DNA from: Pelagibius sp.
Lineage (GTDB): Bacteria > Pseudomonadota > Alphaproteobacteria > Kiloniellales > Kiloniellaceae
NCBI RefSeq assembly: GCF_028281305.1
Contig: NZ_JANQKD010000059.1
Span: 1-46,065 of the forward strand
DNA length: 46,065 nt
Reading direction: 5' to 3'
Shown here: piece by piece, positions 1 through 10,076 of the stretch
Numbering within the stretch: the stretch's first letter is position 1
Layout of the letters: the number at the start of each line of letters is the position of its first letter
Position numbers and translations under genes: made by a program
The notes under the pieces: generated by a model
What the model was told of the DNA's origin: nothing
What the model saw: the letters and a program-made list of their open reading frames with translations, nothing else
Databases searched by the model: none

Positions 1-308
1 ACCAGGATGTTGATGGCCACGCCGCTGACCACCTGGTTGCCGCGGTGGGTGATGCAGGCAAAACCGTGCAGCAGGGCCAGCGCCACGGAGACGACGATAC
101 CGGCGCCGAGCGCCAGCCAGGCGGAGCCGGTGACCGCCGCCATCGCAGCCGCGGCAAAGGCGGCGGCCAGCATCTTGCCCTCCAGGCCGATGTCGATGAC
201 GCCGGAGCGCTCGGCGAAGAGCCCGGCCATGGCGCAGAGTACCAACGGCGTTGCCACGCGGAAGGTGGCGTCGATGGAAAGCAGCAGGTTGAAGAGCAGC
301 CCTTCCAC
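1..308 (-). CDS. ABC transporter permease, BMP/nucleoside type (3' part beyond window)
   Basis: Partial gene; only the first ~102 codons lie in the window. It begins at a GTG three bases after the stop of the preceding permease, so the two are translationally close. The translation is hydrophobic and contains [14 protein letters not shown] near residues 33-46, the signature segment of the second permease (NupQ/YufQ-like) of importers that use a BMP lipoprotein or periplasmic binding protein. It should form the inner-membrane channel together with the neighbouring permease. Family assignment rests on this motif and on the operon order binding protein, ATPase, permease, permease. Start chosen because no other in-frame start lies closer to the upstream stop. 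Confidence 0.85.
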   Translation of the reverse strand, partial: MEGLLFNLLLSIDATFRVATPLVLCAMAGLFAERSGVIDIGLEGKMLAAAFAAAAMAAVTGSAWLALGAGIVVSVALALLHGFACITHRGNQVVSGVAINIL

Positions 309-311
309 GGA

Positions 312-1442
312 TCAGCCCTCCTGCCCCGCCGGGCGCTGGAAGCCGCCGGCGATGCGCAGATAGGCCCGCTCGATGGGCCCCTTCATCATGAAAGCCAGGG
401 CGCCGGAGAAGAGAATCACCAGGCCCTGGATGGTCACCACCAGTTCGCGGGTCACCTTCGGCTCCTCGAAGGCCAGTTCCGCGCCGCCCTGGTAGAGCAT
501 GCCGAAGAGCAGGCTGGCGAGCACGATGCCGACGGGGTGGTTGCGGCCCATCAGGGAGACCGCGATGCCGGTGAAGCCGTAGCCGGCGGTGAAGTTCAGC
601 AGCAGGCGGTGGTGAACGCCCATCACCTCGTTGATGCCGACGAAGCCGGCCAGCGCGCCGGAGACCGCCATGGCCAGCATGATCACGCGGCGCGGGTCGA
701 TACCGGCATAGATCGCCGCGGTCTCGTTGGCGCCGACGGTGCGGATCTGGTAGCCCCAGCGGGTCCGCCAGATAAAGGCCCAGACCAGCACGCAGCAGAT
801 CGCCGCCCAGACGACGGAGAGGTTCAGCGGCGAGGGCGTCACCTGCATGCCGAACCAGCCGAAGACCTCGTGTATGAAGGGGAGATGGCCGGAGGGCGCG
901 AACTCGCGGCTTTCCGGCGACATGGAGCCCGGCTGAATGAGGATGTTCACCATCAGGTAGACCATCAGCGCCGAGGCGATGAAGTTGAACATGATGGTGG
1001 TGATGACGATGTGGCTGCCGCGGTAGGCCTGCAGATAGGCCGGGATCGCCGCCCAGCCGGCGCCGAAGGCCGCGGCCAGCAGGATCGAGAGCGGCAGGAT
1101 CAGCACAAAGGGCAGGGTCGAGTCGACCAGCAGGATGCCAAGGCCGACGCCGAGGCCCCCGATGTAGGCCTGGCCCTCGCCGCCGATGTTGAAGAGCCCG
1201 GCGTGAAAGGCGACGGCGACCGCCAGGCCGGTGAAGACGAAGTTGGTGGTGTAGTAGAGCGTATAGCCGATCGCCTCGTCGTAGCCGAAGGCGCCGAAGA
1301 GGATGATCTCAACCGCGGCGAAGGGATCGACGTCGATGGTCCAGAGGATGATGCCGGAGACGAAGAAGGCCAGCGCGATGTTGACCAGCGGGATAAGCCC
1401 GATGTCGACCCAGCGCGGAATGCTGCCCGGCGCCGCGCTCAT
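312..1442 (-). CDS. ABC transporter permease, BMP/nucleoside type
   Basis: 376-residue, highly hydrophobic protein with about eight to ten predicted membrane segments. The segment [18 protein letters not shown] (about residues 78-95) is typical of the first permease (NupP/YufP-like) of BMP-dependent importers for nucleosides and related compounds. Its ATG overlaps the stop of the ATPase gene by four bases (ATGA), indicating translational coupling within one operon. It would pair with the permease that runs off the left edge. Substrate cannot be read from the permease; the family is best known for purine and pyrimidine nucleosides. Confidence 0.9.
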   Translation of the reverse strand: MSAAPGSIPRWVDIGLIPLVNIALAFFVSGIILWTIDVDPFAAVEIILFGAFGYDEAIGYTLYYTTNFVFTGLAVAVAFHAGLFNIGGEGQAYIGGLGVGLGILLVDSTLPFVLILPLSILLAAAFGAGWAAIPAYLQAYRGSHIVITTIMFNFIASALMVYLMVNILIQPGSMSPESREFAPSGHLPFIHEVFGWFGMQVTPSPLNLSVVWAAICCVLVWAFIWRTRWGYQIRTVGANETAAIYAGIDPRRVIMLAMAVSGALAGFVGINEVMGVHHRLLLNFTAGYGFTGIAVSLMGRNHPVGIVLASLLFGMLYQGGAELAFEEPKVTRELVVTIQGLVILFSGALAFMMKGPIERAYLRIAGGFQRPAGQEG

Positions 1443-3097
1443 GCGCCCGGGGCCTCCGGCGCGGCGGCTGCCGGCTGCGCCTCTTCGCCCCGCTCCGGCG
1501 CCGCGTTGGCCATCATCAGGCCGAGCAGGCGCTCGTTGGCTTCGTGGGCCGGCAGCTCGCCGACGATGCGCCCTTCGAACATCACGACGATGCGGTCGCT
1601 CAGCGACATGATCTCCTCCAGCTCCACGGAGACCAGCAGCACCGCGGAGCCCGAGTCGCGCATGGCGATGATGTTGCGGTGGATGAACTCGATGGCGCCG
1701 ATGTCGACACCGCGGGTCGGCTGACCGACCAGCAGCAGGCGCGGCCCGCGCGAAATCTCCCGCGCCAGGATCAGCTTCTGCTGATTGCCGCCGGAAAAGT
1801 TGGCGGTCTTCAGGCTGGCGTTGGGCGGCCGCACGTCGAAGTCCGCCATCTTCCGGGCGCAGTCTTCGTGGATCACCTCTTGGTTCATGAGCACGCGGCC
1901 GTTGTAGGCGGGATCGTTGTGGTAGCCGAGGATGGCCGACTCCTCGGCGGCGAAGGTGCGCACGAGGCCGCTGCGCAGCCGGTCCTCCGGCACATGGGCC
2001 ACCTTGAGGTCGCGCATCGTGGCCGGGTCGAGCGGATGGGCGGCGGAGAACATCTGCCCCATCATGGCGAAGCGTCCGGCGCTGATCGGGCGGATGCCGG
2101 AGAGCAGATCCAGAAGCTCGCTCTGACCGTTGCCGGAAACGCCGGCAATGCCGACGATCTCTCCGGCGCGCACCGAGAAGCTGACATTGTCGACCCGCTT
2201 CACACCGACGCGGTCCACGAAGGTCAGGCTCTCCAGCGCCAGAACGGTCTCGCCGGCCTGGGGTGCCGCCTTGTCGACGCGCAGCAGCACCTTGCGTCCG
2301 ACCATCAGCTCGGCCAGTTCCTCCTTGCTCGTCTCGCCGGTCCTGCGGTGGGCGATCATTTCGCCGCCGCGCATAACGGAGACATGGTCGGTGACCGCCA
2401 TGATCTCCTGCAGCTTGTGGGTGATCAGGACGATGGTCACCCCCTGCTGGCGCAGGGAATCGAGAATGCGGAAAAGCTGATCGGTTTCCTGCGGCGTGAG
2501 CACGCCGGTCGGCTCGTCGAGGATCAGGATGTCGGCGCCGCGGTAGAGCGCCTTCAGGATCTCGACGCGCTGCTGCTGGCCCACCGGCAGGTCGCCGGCC
2601 AGGGCATCCGGGTCGACCTCCAGATCGTAGTCCCGTTCCAGACGTTCCAGTTCGGCGCGCGCGGCGGCGACGCTGGACGTCAGGATCGCACCGGACTCCG
2701 CGCCCAGCATGATGTTCTCAACGACCGACATGTTGTCGACCAGCATGAAGTGCTGGTGGACCATGCCGATCCCGGCGGCGATGGCATCGTTGGAAGAGCG
2801 GATCCGCGTCGGCACGCCTGCAATGAGGATCTCGCCGCTGTCGGCTTCGTAGAAGCCGTAGAGGATGCTCATCAGGGTCGACTTGCCGGCGCCGTTTTCG
2901 CCGATGATGCCGTGGATCGACCCCGGCCGGATGTTCAGCGAGACGTCCTTGTTGGCCTGAACCGGTCCGAAAGCCTTGTTGATGGACCGCAGCTCGATGG
3001 CCGGCGCGGCGCCGGCGTCCCCCGGCGGGCCCGCATGCTGTTCCTGGCTTTCTTGTTGATGAGACAAGGGTCGTTCCCGGGCCGGCGGCGGCAGCAC
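1439..3097 (-). CDS. ABC transporter ATP-binding protein, duplicated (RbsA/NupO type)
   Basis: 552 residues with two fused nucleotide-binding domains. Domain one has Walker [10 protein letters not shown] at 66-74, signature [12 protein letters not shown] at ~170 and Walker [10 protein letters not shown] at ~190. Domain two has a degenerate Walker A (GVSGNGQSE) and a good signature [11 protein letters not shown], the asymmetry normal for this subfamily. It energises the two permeases encoded downstream. The start is uncertain: GTG at 3097 gives a proline-rich N-terminus, while an in-frame TTG ten codons later (translation then SHQQESQ) has a GGGA upstream. The first ~33 residues lie outside the conserved domain either way. 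Confidence 0.92.
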   Translation of the reverse strand: MLPPPARERPLSHQQESQEQHAGPPGDAGAAPAIELRSINKAFGPVQANKDVSLNIRPGSIHGIIGENGAGKSTLMSILYGFYEADSGEILIAGVPTRIRSSNDAIAAGIGMVHQHFMLVDNMSVVENIMLGAESGAILTSSVAAARAELERLERDYDLEVDPDALAGDLPVGQQQRVEILKALYRGADILILDEPTGVLTPQETDQLFRILDSLRQQGVTIVLITHKLQEIMAVTDHVSVMRGGEMIAHRRTGETSKEELAELMVGRKVLLRVDKAAPQAGETVLALESLTFVDRVGVKRVDNVSFSVRAGEIVGIAGVSGNGQSELLDLLSGIRPISAGRFAMMGQMFSAAHPLDPATMRDLKVAHVPEDRLRSGLVRTFAAEESAILGYHNDPAYNGRVLMNQEVIHEDCARKMADFDVRPPNASLKTANFSGGNQQKLILAREISRGPRLLLVGQPTRGVDIGAIEFIHRNIIAMRDSGSAVLLVSVELEEIMSLSDRIVVMFEGRIVGELPAHEANERLLGLMMANAAPERGEEAQPAAAAPEAPGA

Positions 3098-3167
3098 CCA
3101 GAAAACGCACCCGAGCCACGGCAGGAAGCCGAGAGGTCAGTTCCTGCCGTGTTCGGGTCCGGACATC

Positions 3168-3209
3168 TGGATCAAGCCTGGTGGATCAAGCCTGGTGGAT
3201 CAAGCCTGG
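3168..3209. repeat. Three perfect 14-bp tandem repeats
   Basis: TGGATCAAGCCTGG occurs three times head to tail with no mismatch, in the short gap between the BMP gene stop and the ATPase start. It is likely slippage-prone. No stem followed by a T-run is formed, so it does not look like a terminator. Confidence 0.95.
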
Positions 3210-3222
3210 ACGACGGCTGCGC

Positions 3223-4230
3223 CTAGTAGGAGCAGCTGTTGTCGCTCATGTAGTCGTGGACACTGAGCTTGCCGGAAACAATGTCCGCGGCCGCGGCTTC
3301 CACCTTTGCCATCATGTCCGCCGAGACCAGGTCCTTGTTGTACTCGTCGAGCGCCCAGCCCACACCCTCTTCGGCCAGACCCAGCACCTGGATGCCGGGG
3401 GCCCAGCTGCCGTCATGGGCGTCCTTGAACGCCTTGTAGGCCGCGACATCCACGCGCTTCAGCATGGAGGTCAGCATGGTGCCCGGCTGCAGGTGGTTCT
3501 GGTTGGAGTCGACGCCGATGGCGAACTTGCCGCTGTCCTTGGCGGTCTGATAGACGCCGACGCCGGTGCCGCCGGCAGCCGCGTAGATCACATCGACACC
3601 GCGGTCGAATTGGCTCTTGGCAAGCTCCGACCCGCGCGTCGGATCGTTCCAGGCGGCCGGTGTCGTGCCCGTCATGTTCTGCAGGACCTCGGTGTTGCCG
3701 CTCACGTGCTTGGCGCCCTGCTCGTAGCCGCAGGCGAACTTGCGGATCAGCGGAATGTCCATGCCGCCGACGAAGCCGACCTTGCCGGACTCCGACTTCA
3801 GCGCCGCGATCATGCCGACGAGGAAGGAGCCCTCGTGCTCCTTGAACACCACCGAACGGACGTTCGGCAGGTCGACGACGGAATCGATGATCGTAAAGCG
3901 GGTGTCCGGAAATTCCTTGGCCACTTTTTCGAGGGCCGGCGCCTGGGCGAACCCGACCCCGATGATCGGGTCGGCGCCGCGCTGGGCCATGCGCCGCAGC
4001 GCCTGTTCGCGCTGGGTTTCGTTGGTGACCTCAAACTCCCGGTAGGAAACGCCGGTTTCCTTCTTGAACTTCTCAACCCCGTTGAAGACGCCCTCGTTGA
4101 AGGACTTGTCGAACTTGCCGCCCATGTCGAAGACGACCGCCGGCTTGATGTCGTCGGCGACCGCGGCGGTCGCCGCAAGGGAGGTCGAAACGAGCAAGGC
4201 CGCCGCCGCGGCCGTCAGAGTGCGTACCAT
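3223..4230 (-). CDS. BMP family ABC transporter substrate-binding protein
   Basis: 335 residues, starting with a classical signal peptide (MVRTLTAAAAALLVSTSLA, cleavage probably after AVA at ~25). The mature N-terminus reads KPAVVFDMGGKFDKSFNEG, the typical opening of the BMP/PnrA binding-protein family, followed by NEGVFNGVEKF. There is no lipobox cysteine, so the protein should be periplasmic and soluble, as is common in Gram-negative members. First gene of the minus-strand importer operon. Ligands in the family are nucleosides, though some members bind other small molecules. The 5' side of the gene is a long region with a structured RNA candidate that may or may not belong to its mRNA. Confidence 0.93.
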   Translation of the reverse strand: MVRTLTAAAAALLVSTSLAATAAVADDIKPAVVFDMGGKFDKSFNEGVFNGVEKFKKETGVSYREFEVTNETQREQALRRMAQRGADPIIGVGFAQAPALEKVAKEFPDTRFTIIDSVVDLPNVRSVVFKEHEGSFLVGMIAALKSESGKVGFVGGMDIPLIRKFACGYEQGAKHVSGNTEVLQNMTGTTPAAWNDPTRGSELAKSQFDRGVDVIYAAAGGTGVGVYQTAKDSGKFAIGVDSNQNHLQPGTMLTSMLKRVDVAAYKAFKDAHDGSWAPGIQVLGLAEEGVGWALDEYNKDLVSADMMAKVEAAAADIVSGKLSVHDYMSDNSCSY

Positions 4231-4426
4231 GAAGATGCCTCGCCTGAGTTCTTGTTCTTCGCTTCATTCCGCAGTGCAAGATCCGGCCGGTAAGGCCCGG
4301 AATCCGCTGCGTCCAAGCGCCTACGCTACCATGCTCGCCCAGAAGCGCCAGATGAAATTCGCGCGCCTTCGGGGGACTCCCTGGGGACCGAATGATGCGA
4401 AGCGGTGGCTGCGGAGGGAGCCGTGG

Positions 4427-4467
4427 AAAAAAGAAAGCCGGGCCACCCCGAAATCGGAGAGCCCGGC
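4427..4467 (-). terminator. Intrinsic terminator
   Basis: On the minus strand GCCGGGC and GCCCGGC pair (4461-4467 with 4437-4443) around a 17-nt loop, immediately followed by TTTCTTTTTT (plus-strand 4427-4436). This lies ~200 bp upstream of the BMP start codon, so it ends or attenuates an upstream transcript and does not end a coding gene. Confidence 0.85.
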
Positions 4468-4757
4468 CAGTTGGCTAGGGATCTAAACCACTGTGAGGCC
4501 CAGGATGCCATGCAGGCTGCTGTTCGCACCTGCACACCGGCCTGGGACCCGGGTACCCGTACGGGCAAATCGTACGGGGGAGTTCCGGTTGGGGGGTGAA
4601 CCGGATACTGACGTTCTGTCGTCGCACGACCCAAAGACCGGGGCCAAGGCTGCTGCCGGCTGCGGCGGAGAACCGACCGCCGGGCGCCAGCGAACTGCGC
4701 TTCAGGCCGCTTTGGCCGCCTGCCCTGCATCGGCGCTAACGGAGATGACGCTAACCC
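4427..4757 (-). ncRNA. Unidentified structured RNA or leader, ~330 nt
   Basis: Bounded by a promoter-like sequence and an intrinsic terminator on the minus strand. Inside are nested stems CCCAGG/CCTGGG (4499-4504 with 4541-4546) enclosing TGCAGG/CCTGCA (4511-4516 with 4529-4534), an 8-bp perfect stem CCCGTACG/CGTACGGG (4556-4563 with 4571-4578) and a 7-bp stem TCCGGTT/AACCGGA (4584-4590 with 4599-4605). No tmRNA tag, RNase P core, SRP GGAAG loop or B12-box sequence was recognised. The piece CAGCCTGC..GGCATC is reminiscent of the 3' side of 6S RNA, but the rest does not fold as a 6S rod. It could be a free sRNA or an attenuated leader for the BMP operon. Confidence 0.5.
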
Positions 4758-4763
4758 GCCTTT

Positions 4764-4792
4764 GTTAGAGACATCTTTCCGCGGCATGACAA
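4764..4792 (-). promoter_or_regulatory. Sigma70-like promoter for the structured RNA
   Basis: Minus strand TTGTCA (4787-4792), 17-bp spacer, TCTAAC (4764-4769). The -35 hexamer sits inside a dyad TGACA-ATTC-TGTCA (4787-4800), a possible repressor site. Predicted start near 4757. Confidence 0.5.
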
Positions 4793-5117
4793 TTCTGTCA
4801 CAGGCGACGCTGCCCGCGGGCAGCCGGGACGGGAGGCCGCGGACCGCAAGACCCGAAGAATCGGTTTTCAATTTTCGGTTGTTTTCTGGTATTGTTTTTG
4901 TGGGCAAATTTGGACCACGGCCACAACCAAGGGCAGCAGTCAAATTGTCACAAATAGATCAGATCATTCTCATACCTATGGTCCACTATGTCGAAAGTGG
5001 TTCGCGATGGAAGCTTTGCTTGCGAATGGCTGTCTCTTCTCAGGGTGACCAACGCGTCGAACAGTGACCCTTGAGCATAGCGCTCCCCGGAAGCCAACTC
5101 TTCGAAAGGCAGACTTC

Positions 5118-5327
5118 ATGATCAATCCCTTCGCAGTTCGTTACAGTGCCGGTGCCGGCTCCGCCTGGATTCAGGGAGAGCCCGCGATCGAGGAGATGCT
5201 GCGCGATGCAGTCATTCAGGCGGTGCTGAAACGCGACGGACTGACCGAAGAGGATCTGGTCGCTGCGATCGCTCTTGGCCGCCGGCGCCTGCGCCCTGCG
5301 CCGGCAGCGGACATCCGCGCCGCCTGA
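5118..5327 (+). CDS. Small uncharacterised protein, 69 aa
   Basis: Product begins MINPFAVRYSAGAGSAWIQG and is followed by a likely helix rich in acidic and aliphatic residues (EEMLRDAVIQAVLKRDGLTE), ending in a basic AAIALGRRRLRPA. GAAAGG eight bases upstream of the ATG supports this start over an earlier one at 5064. No signal peptide or membrane segment. The DAVIQAVLKRDGLT segment looks like those in small alphaproteobacterial proteins of unknown role. It stands alone between the RNA region and the sugar kinase, 140 bp apart, with an AT-rich promoter-like region in front. Function not recognised. Confidence 0.6.
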   Translation: MINPFAVRYSAGAGSAWIQGEPAIEEMLRDAVIQAVLKRDGLTEEDLVAAIALGRRRLRPAPAADIRAA

Positions 5328-5467
5328 CATCCCACATCTGCGGCTGATCCATCGGGTCCGCCGCGCTTGCCCTGCGCCAAGCCAGCCGCTATTGCCTAGG
5401 CCGTTGTTCCTGACGGGTACGCCCGGCAGGGAGGGCAGACCTTCAACAGCACGGCGGCGTCCTTCCC

Positions 5468-6409
5468 ATGCTGCGCATCGCAAGCCTCGGCGAGTGCATG
5501 ATCGAACTCTCTGAGAGCACCGGCAGCCTCGAAGGCGGCGGCCTGAACCACGACGGCGCCGCCGCCATGCAGCGCACCTTCGGCGGTGACACCCTGAACA
5601 CTGCGGTATACCTGGCGCGCAGCCTGACGCCGGGCAGCGGCAAGGTCTCCTACGTCACGGCCCTGGGCGACGACCCCTTCAGCGCCGAGATGATCGCCGC
5701 CTGGCAGCGCGAGGGATTGGAAACCGGGCTCGTCGAACGCCTCGCCGGTCGCCTGCCGGGCCTCTACATCATCCGCACCGATGGGCAGGGGGAGCGGACC
5801 TTCCACTACTGGCGCAGCGCCGCGGCTGCCCGCGAGATGCTGCGGGCGGAGCGGGCGGGCGGCCTGGCCGAGGCGCTCTCCGGCTTCGACCTGATCTATC
5901 TGTCCGGCATTACCCTCGGCATCCTCGATGCCGACAGCCGGGAGCGGCTTTACCGGCTGCTCGAGACCCTGCGCGGCAGCGGCAGCCGCATCGCCTTCGA
6001 CACCAACTACCGCCCGCGGCTCTGGCGCGACAGGGCGGAAGCGCAGGCAGCCGTGCGGCGCACGCTGTCGCTGGCCGACATCGCCCTGCCGACCCACGAA
6101 GACGAGGCCGCACTGTTCGGCGACGGATCGCCTGAAGCGACGGCGCAGCGGCTACACGGCCTGGGGGTCGGCGAAGTGGTGGTCAAGTGCGGCGCCACAC
6201 CCTGCCTTGTCAGTCTTAAGGACCGGCAGGCAAGGGTCGCCGGCGAAACGGTCGCGCAGCCGGTGGACACCACCGCCGCCGGGGACTCCTTCAACGGCGC
6301 CTACCTCGCGGCACGCCTGGGCGGCGCCGGCGCCGAAGAGGCCGCCGCCGCCGGCCATGCGCTGGCCGGACGGGTGATCCGGACCAAGGGCGCGATCATC
6401 CCGGCCTGA
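5468..6409 (+). CDS. kdgK: PfkB-family sugar kinase, probable 2-dehydro-3-deoxygluconokinase
   Basis: 313 residues. The N-terminus MLRIASLGECMIELSE and the middle FDTNYRPRLW are characteristic of KDG kinases; PTHEDEAALFGD (about 205-216) is the usual N-x-x-E-like region; the C-terminal PfkB signature DTTAAGDSFNGAYLA starts at 267 with catalytic base D273. It would phosphorylate 2-keto-3-deoxygluconate to KDPG for the Entner-Doudoroff route. No KDPG aldolase or dehydratase is adjacent, so the pathway assignment comes from the protein alone and other PfkB substrates are possible. Monocistronic by appearance; the next gene has its own CIRCE-controlled promoter. Confidence 0.82.
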   Translation: MLRIASLGECMIELSESTGSLEGGGLNHDGAAAMQRTFGGDTLNTAVYLARSLTPGSGKVSYVTALGDDPFSAEMIAAWQREGLETGLVERLAGRLPGLYIIRTDGQGERTFHYWRSAAAAREMLRAERAGGLAEALSGFDLIYLSGITLGILDADSRERLYRLLETLRGSGSRIAFDTNYRPRLWRDRAEAQAAVRRTLSLADIALPTHEDEAALFGDGSPEATAQRLHGLGVGEVVVKCGATPCLVSLKDRQARVAGETVAQPVDTTAAGDSFNGAYLAARLGGAGAEEAAAAGHALAGRVIRTKGAIIPA

Positions 6410-6449
6410 CGCCCCCACAGGGTGCCGAAAAATAGCCCCAGCGGCGCTC

Positions 6450-6455
6450 TTGACG
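6450..6455 (+). promoter_or_regulatory. Possible -35 hexamer of the groESL promoter
   Basis: TTGACG preceded by C (CTTGACG) lies 32 bp before the CIRCE element. The matching -10 is not clear, so whether it is a housekeeping or RpoH promoter cannot be decided by eye. Confidence 0.35.
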
Positions 6456-6486
6456 CCGGCGCTCGAATTCCCAAGTGCATCCTACG

Positions 6487-6513
6487 TTAGCACTCCTGCG
6501 AGGAGAGTGCTAA
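6487..6513 (+). promoter_or_regulatory. CIRCE operator (HrcA site)
   Basis: TTAGCACTC, nine spacer bases, GAGTGCTAA: a perfect match to the consensus inverted repeat bound by the heat-shock repressor HrcA. It sits 38 bp upstream of the groES start, in the expected 5' untranslated position. hrcA itself is not in this window. Confidence 0.98.
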
Positions 6514-6550
6514 GATCGTGCCAGTCCACATCCAACAAGGGGAAAGTTCG

Positions 6551-8564
<2,014 letters not shown>

Positions 8565-8588
8565 ACGCAGACTGAACCAATGCGCTCC

Positions 8589-8620
8589 GGGGCCGGTCAT
8601 CGACCGGCCCCTTTTCTTTT
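8589..8620 (+). terminator. Intrinsic terminator of groESL
   Basis: GGGGCCGGTC-ATC-GACCGGCCCC, a perfect 10-bp stem with a 3-nt loop, followed by TTTTCTTTT. Confidence 0.95.
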
Positions 8621-8642
8621 GGTCCGGCGCCTGACCTGCCGC

Positions 8643-9521
8643 TCAGAGGCCGTCGACCGGGATCTTCAGGTACGAGATTCCGTTGTCTTCCGGTTCCGGC
8701 AGGTGACCGGCGCGCATGTTCACCTGCACCGCCGGCAGCAGCAGCACCGGCATGGATAGCCCGGCGTCGCGCCCTTCGCGCAGGGCGACGAAGTCCTCCT
8801 CCCCCACCCCGTCGTGCAGATGGATGTTCTTCGCCCGCTGCTCGGCCACGGTGGTTTCCCAGGCGAAGACATCGCGCCCCGGCGCCTTGTAATCGTGGCA
8901 GAGAAACAGCCGCGTCTCGGTCGGCAGCGCGAGAATGCGTTTGACCGAGCGATAGAGTTGGCGCGCGTCACCGCCGGGAAAGTCGGTGCGCGCCGAGCCG
9001 TAGTCGGGCATGAAGAGGGTGTCGCCGACAAAGGCGGCATCGCCGATGAGGTAGGTAATGCAGGCCGGCGTGTGGCCCGGCGTCGCCAGGACCTCTGCTG
9101 TCAGACCGCCAATCGCAAAGCGCTCGCCGTCCTGGAACAGATGATCGAACTGGCTGCCGTCGGCGACAAAGCCGCCGTCCAGATTGTAGACGCTGCGAAA
9201 CGCCTCCTGCACCCGGCAGACCTCGGCGCCGATGCCGATGGTCCCGCCCAGTTGCTGCTGCAGGTAAGGGGCGGCCGTCAGATGGTCGGCATGGACATGG
9301 GTTTCCAGGATCCAGTCGACGCCCAGGCCCTGCTGGCGCACGAAATCCACGATCCGGTCTGCCGAGGCGGTCGAGCGGCGCCCGGATTTCGGATCGTAGT
9401 CGAGGACGGAATCGATGATGGCAGCGCGCTCTCCGCCGGCCTCGGCCACCACATAGCTGACCGTGAAGGTCGCCTCGTCGAAAAACGCCGTCACCTCCGG
9501 CCGGCTGGCCGCTTTGTTCAT
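8643..9521 (-). CDS. MBL-fold hydrolase, BigR-associated (Blh / persulfide dioxygenase-like)
   Basis: 292 residues. Metallo-beta-lactamase motif THVHADH gives H75, H77, D79 and H80; H150 (ATPGHT), D167 (GDTLF) and H209 (LCHDY) complete the set expected for an ETHE1/Blh-type enzyme, which uses one iron to oxidise glutathione persulfide. The start at 9521 has AGGGAG upstream and matches the family's N-terminus; the frame stays open far upstream but that part is low-quality. It is divergent from a BigR-type sulfide regulator and a rhodanese, the classical neighbours in sulfide detoxification. No fused rhodanese domain is present in this protein. Confidence 0.88.
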   Translation of the reverse strand: MNKAASRPEVTAFFDEATFTVSYVVAEAGGERAAIIDSVLDYDPKSGRRSTASADRIVDFVRQQGLGVDWILETHVHADHLTAAPYLQQQLGGTIGIGAEVCRVQEAFRSVYNLDGGFVADGSQFDHLFQDGERFAIGGLTAEVLATPGHTPACITYLIGDAAFVGDTLFMPDYGSARTDFPGGDARQLYRSVKRILALPTETRLFLCHDYKAPGRDVFAWETTVAEQRAKNIHLHDGVGEEDFVALREGRDAGLSMPVLLLPAVQVNMRAGHLPEPEDNGISYLKIPVDGL

Positions 9522-9551
9522 CGCTGCACTCCCTGGCCGAATCGCTCGTCG

Positions 9552-9602
9552 AGTCCCTGATATAGGGGAGTCCCTGATATAGGGGAGCCCCTGATATCGG
9601 GG
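9552..9602. repeat. Three tandem 17-bp palindromic units upstream of the MBL gene
   Basis: AGTCCCTGATATAGGGG occurs twice exactly (9552-9568, 9569-9585) and a third variant AGCCCCTGATATCGGGG follows (9586-9602). Each unit is itself a near-dyad with CCCC and GGGG arms around TGATAT(C/A). They lie 30 bp in front of the MBL start and could be operator copies or slippage repeats. Confidence 0.9.
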
Positions 9603-9679
9603 CCGCTCCCTGCCTCTTCCATAGCCTGCCCGCACCGGCGGCCACAATCCCGGCCATGCGCCCGGCAGCCCAGCCGGCC

Positions 9680-9708
9680 TTGACCGAAGCCCATTATCTT
9701 CATATATA
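9680..9708 (+). promoter_or_regulatory. Strong sigma70-type promoter of the bigR-like operon
   Basis: TTGACC (9680-9685), exactly 17 bp, then TATATA (9703-9708). The -10 lies inside the palindromic operator, so repression by the downstream ArsR-type protein would be direct. Predicted start is near 9715, making the transcript nearly leaderless. Confidence 0.75.
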
Positions 9709-9720
9709 CGAATATATGAA
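9699..9720 (+). promoter_or_regulatory. AT-rich palindromic operator, probable BigR box
   Basis: 22-bp near-perfect dyad with arms TTCATATAT and ATATATGAA (only the two symmetric central positions differ). AT-rich palindromes overlapping the -10 are what BigR/SqrR-type sulfide regulators bind. It also overlaps the first possible start codon at 9716. Confidence 0.75.
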
Positions 9721-10063
9721 TATTCAAGAGATGCAGCAATCCGCCACCAGGGCGGCCGATCTGATGAAGGCGCTGTCCAGCGAGAACCGGCTGATGATCC
9801 TCTGCCAGTTGGCGGAGGAAGAGAAGACGGTCGGGCGTCTGGCCGAGACCCTGGGGCTCCGCCAGGCAGCGGTCTCGCAGCAGCTTGCCCTGCTGCGCAA
9901 GGACGGCCTGGTCGCGGCCCGGCGGGAGGGGCAGCAGATCCACTACCGGCTGAACGGGCGGGAGGCACGGGCGGTGATCGCCGTGCTCTACGACCTCTTC
10001 TGCCGCGGCAGCCGGGAGCAGACGGAAGACACAGAGTCCGGCGCGCTGCAGGACGCAGGCTAA
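9716..10063 (+). CDS. bigR: ArsR-family sulfide-responsive repressor, BigR/SqrR type
   Basis: 115 residues from ATG 9716 (or 110 from ATG 9731; the transcript start near 9715 makes leaderless translation from 9716 possible). Winged helix-turn-helix spans about 18-80 with recognition segment RQAAVSQQLALLRKDGLV. Two cysteines, C30 (MILCQL) and C96 (YDLFCRG), are 66 residues apart, the same spacing as the redox pair C42/C108 of BigR, which forms a disulfide or polysulfide in response to sulfide or oxidants. It should repress its own operon and probably the divergent MBL gene. Confidence 0.88.
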   Translation: MNIQEMQQSATRAADLMKALSSENRLMILCQLAEEEKTVGRLAETLGLRQAAVSQQLALLRKDGLVAARREGQQIHYRLNGREARAVIAVLYDLFCRGSREQTEDTESGALQDAG

Positions 10064-10076
10064 GGAGATCCGGAAA

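Larger units (their letters stand above)
4231..5117. other. Gene-less stretch of ~890 bp with RNA signals
   Basis: No convincing protein gene. It contains, on the minus strand, a sigma70-like promoter, a set of stable hairpins and an intrinsic terminator (listed separately), then ~200 bp before the BMP start. Between 4855 and 4975 base composition drops sharply to AT-rich (runs of T), probably promoter DNA for the small plus-strand gene at 5118; a TTGTCA at 4945-4950 is a possible -35 hexamer. The reading frames that cross this stretch show unstructured, basic, low-quality translations and are not called. Confidence 0.6.

Noticed and set aside
45..1724. Long plus-strand frame rich in Gly, Asp and Ala opposite the permease and ATPase
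   Set aside because: Antisense shadow of membrane-protein genes; no RBS or family resemblance.
4326..4943. 205-codon minus-strand frame across the RNA region
   Set aside because: Low-complexity Arg/Pro/Ser translation, crosses a terminator and hairpins, no RBS.
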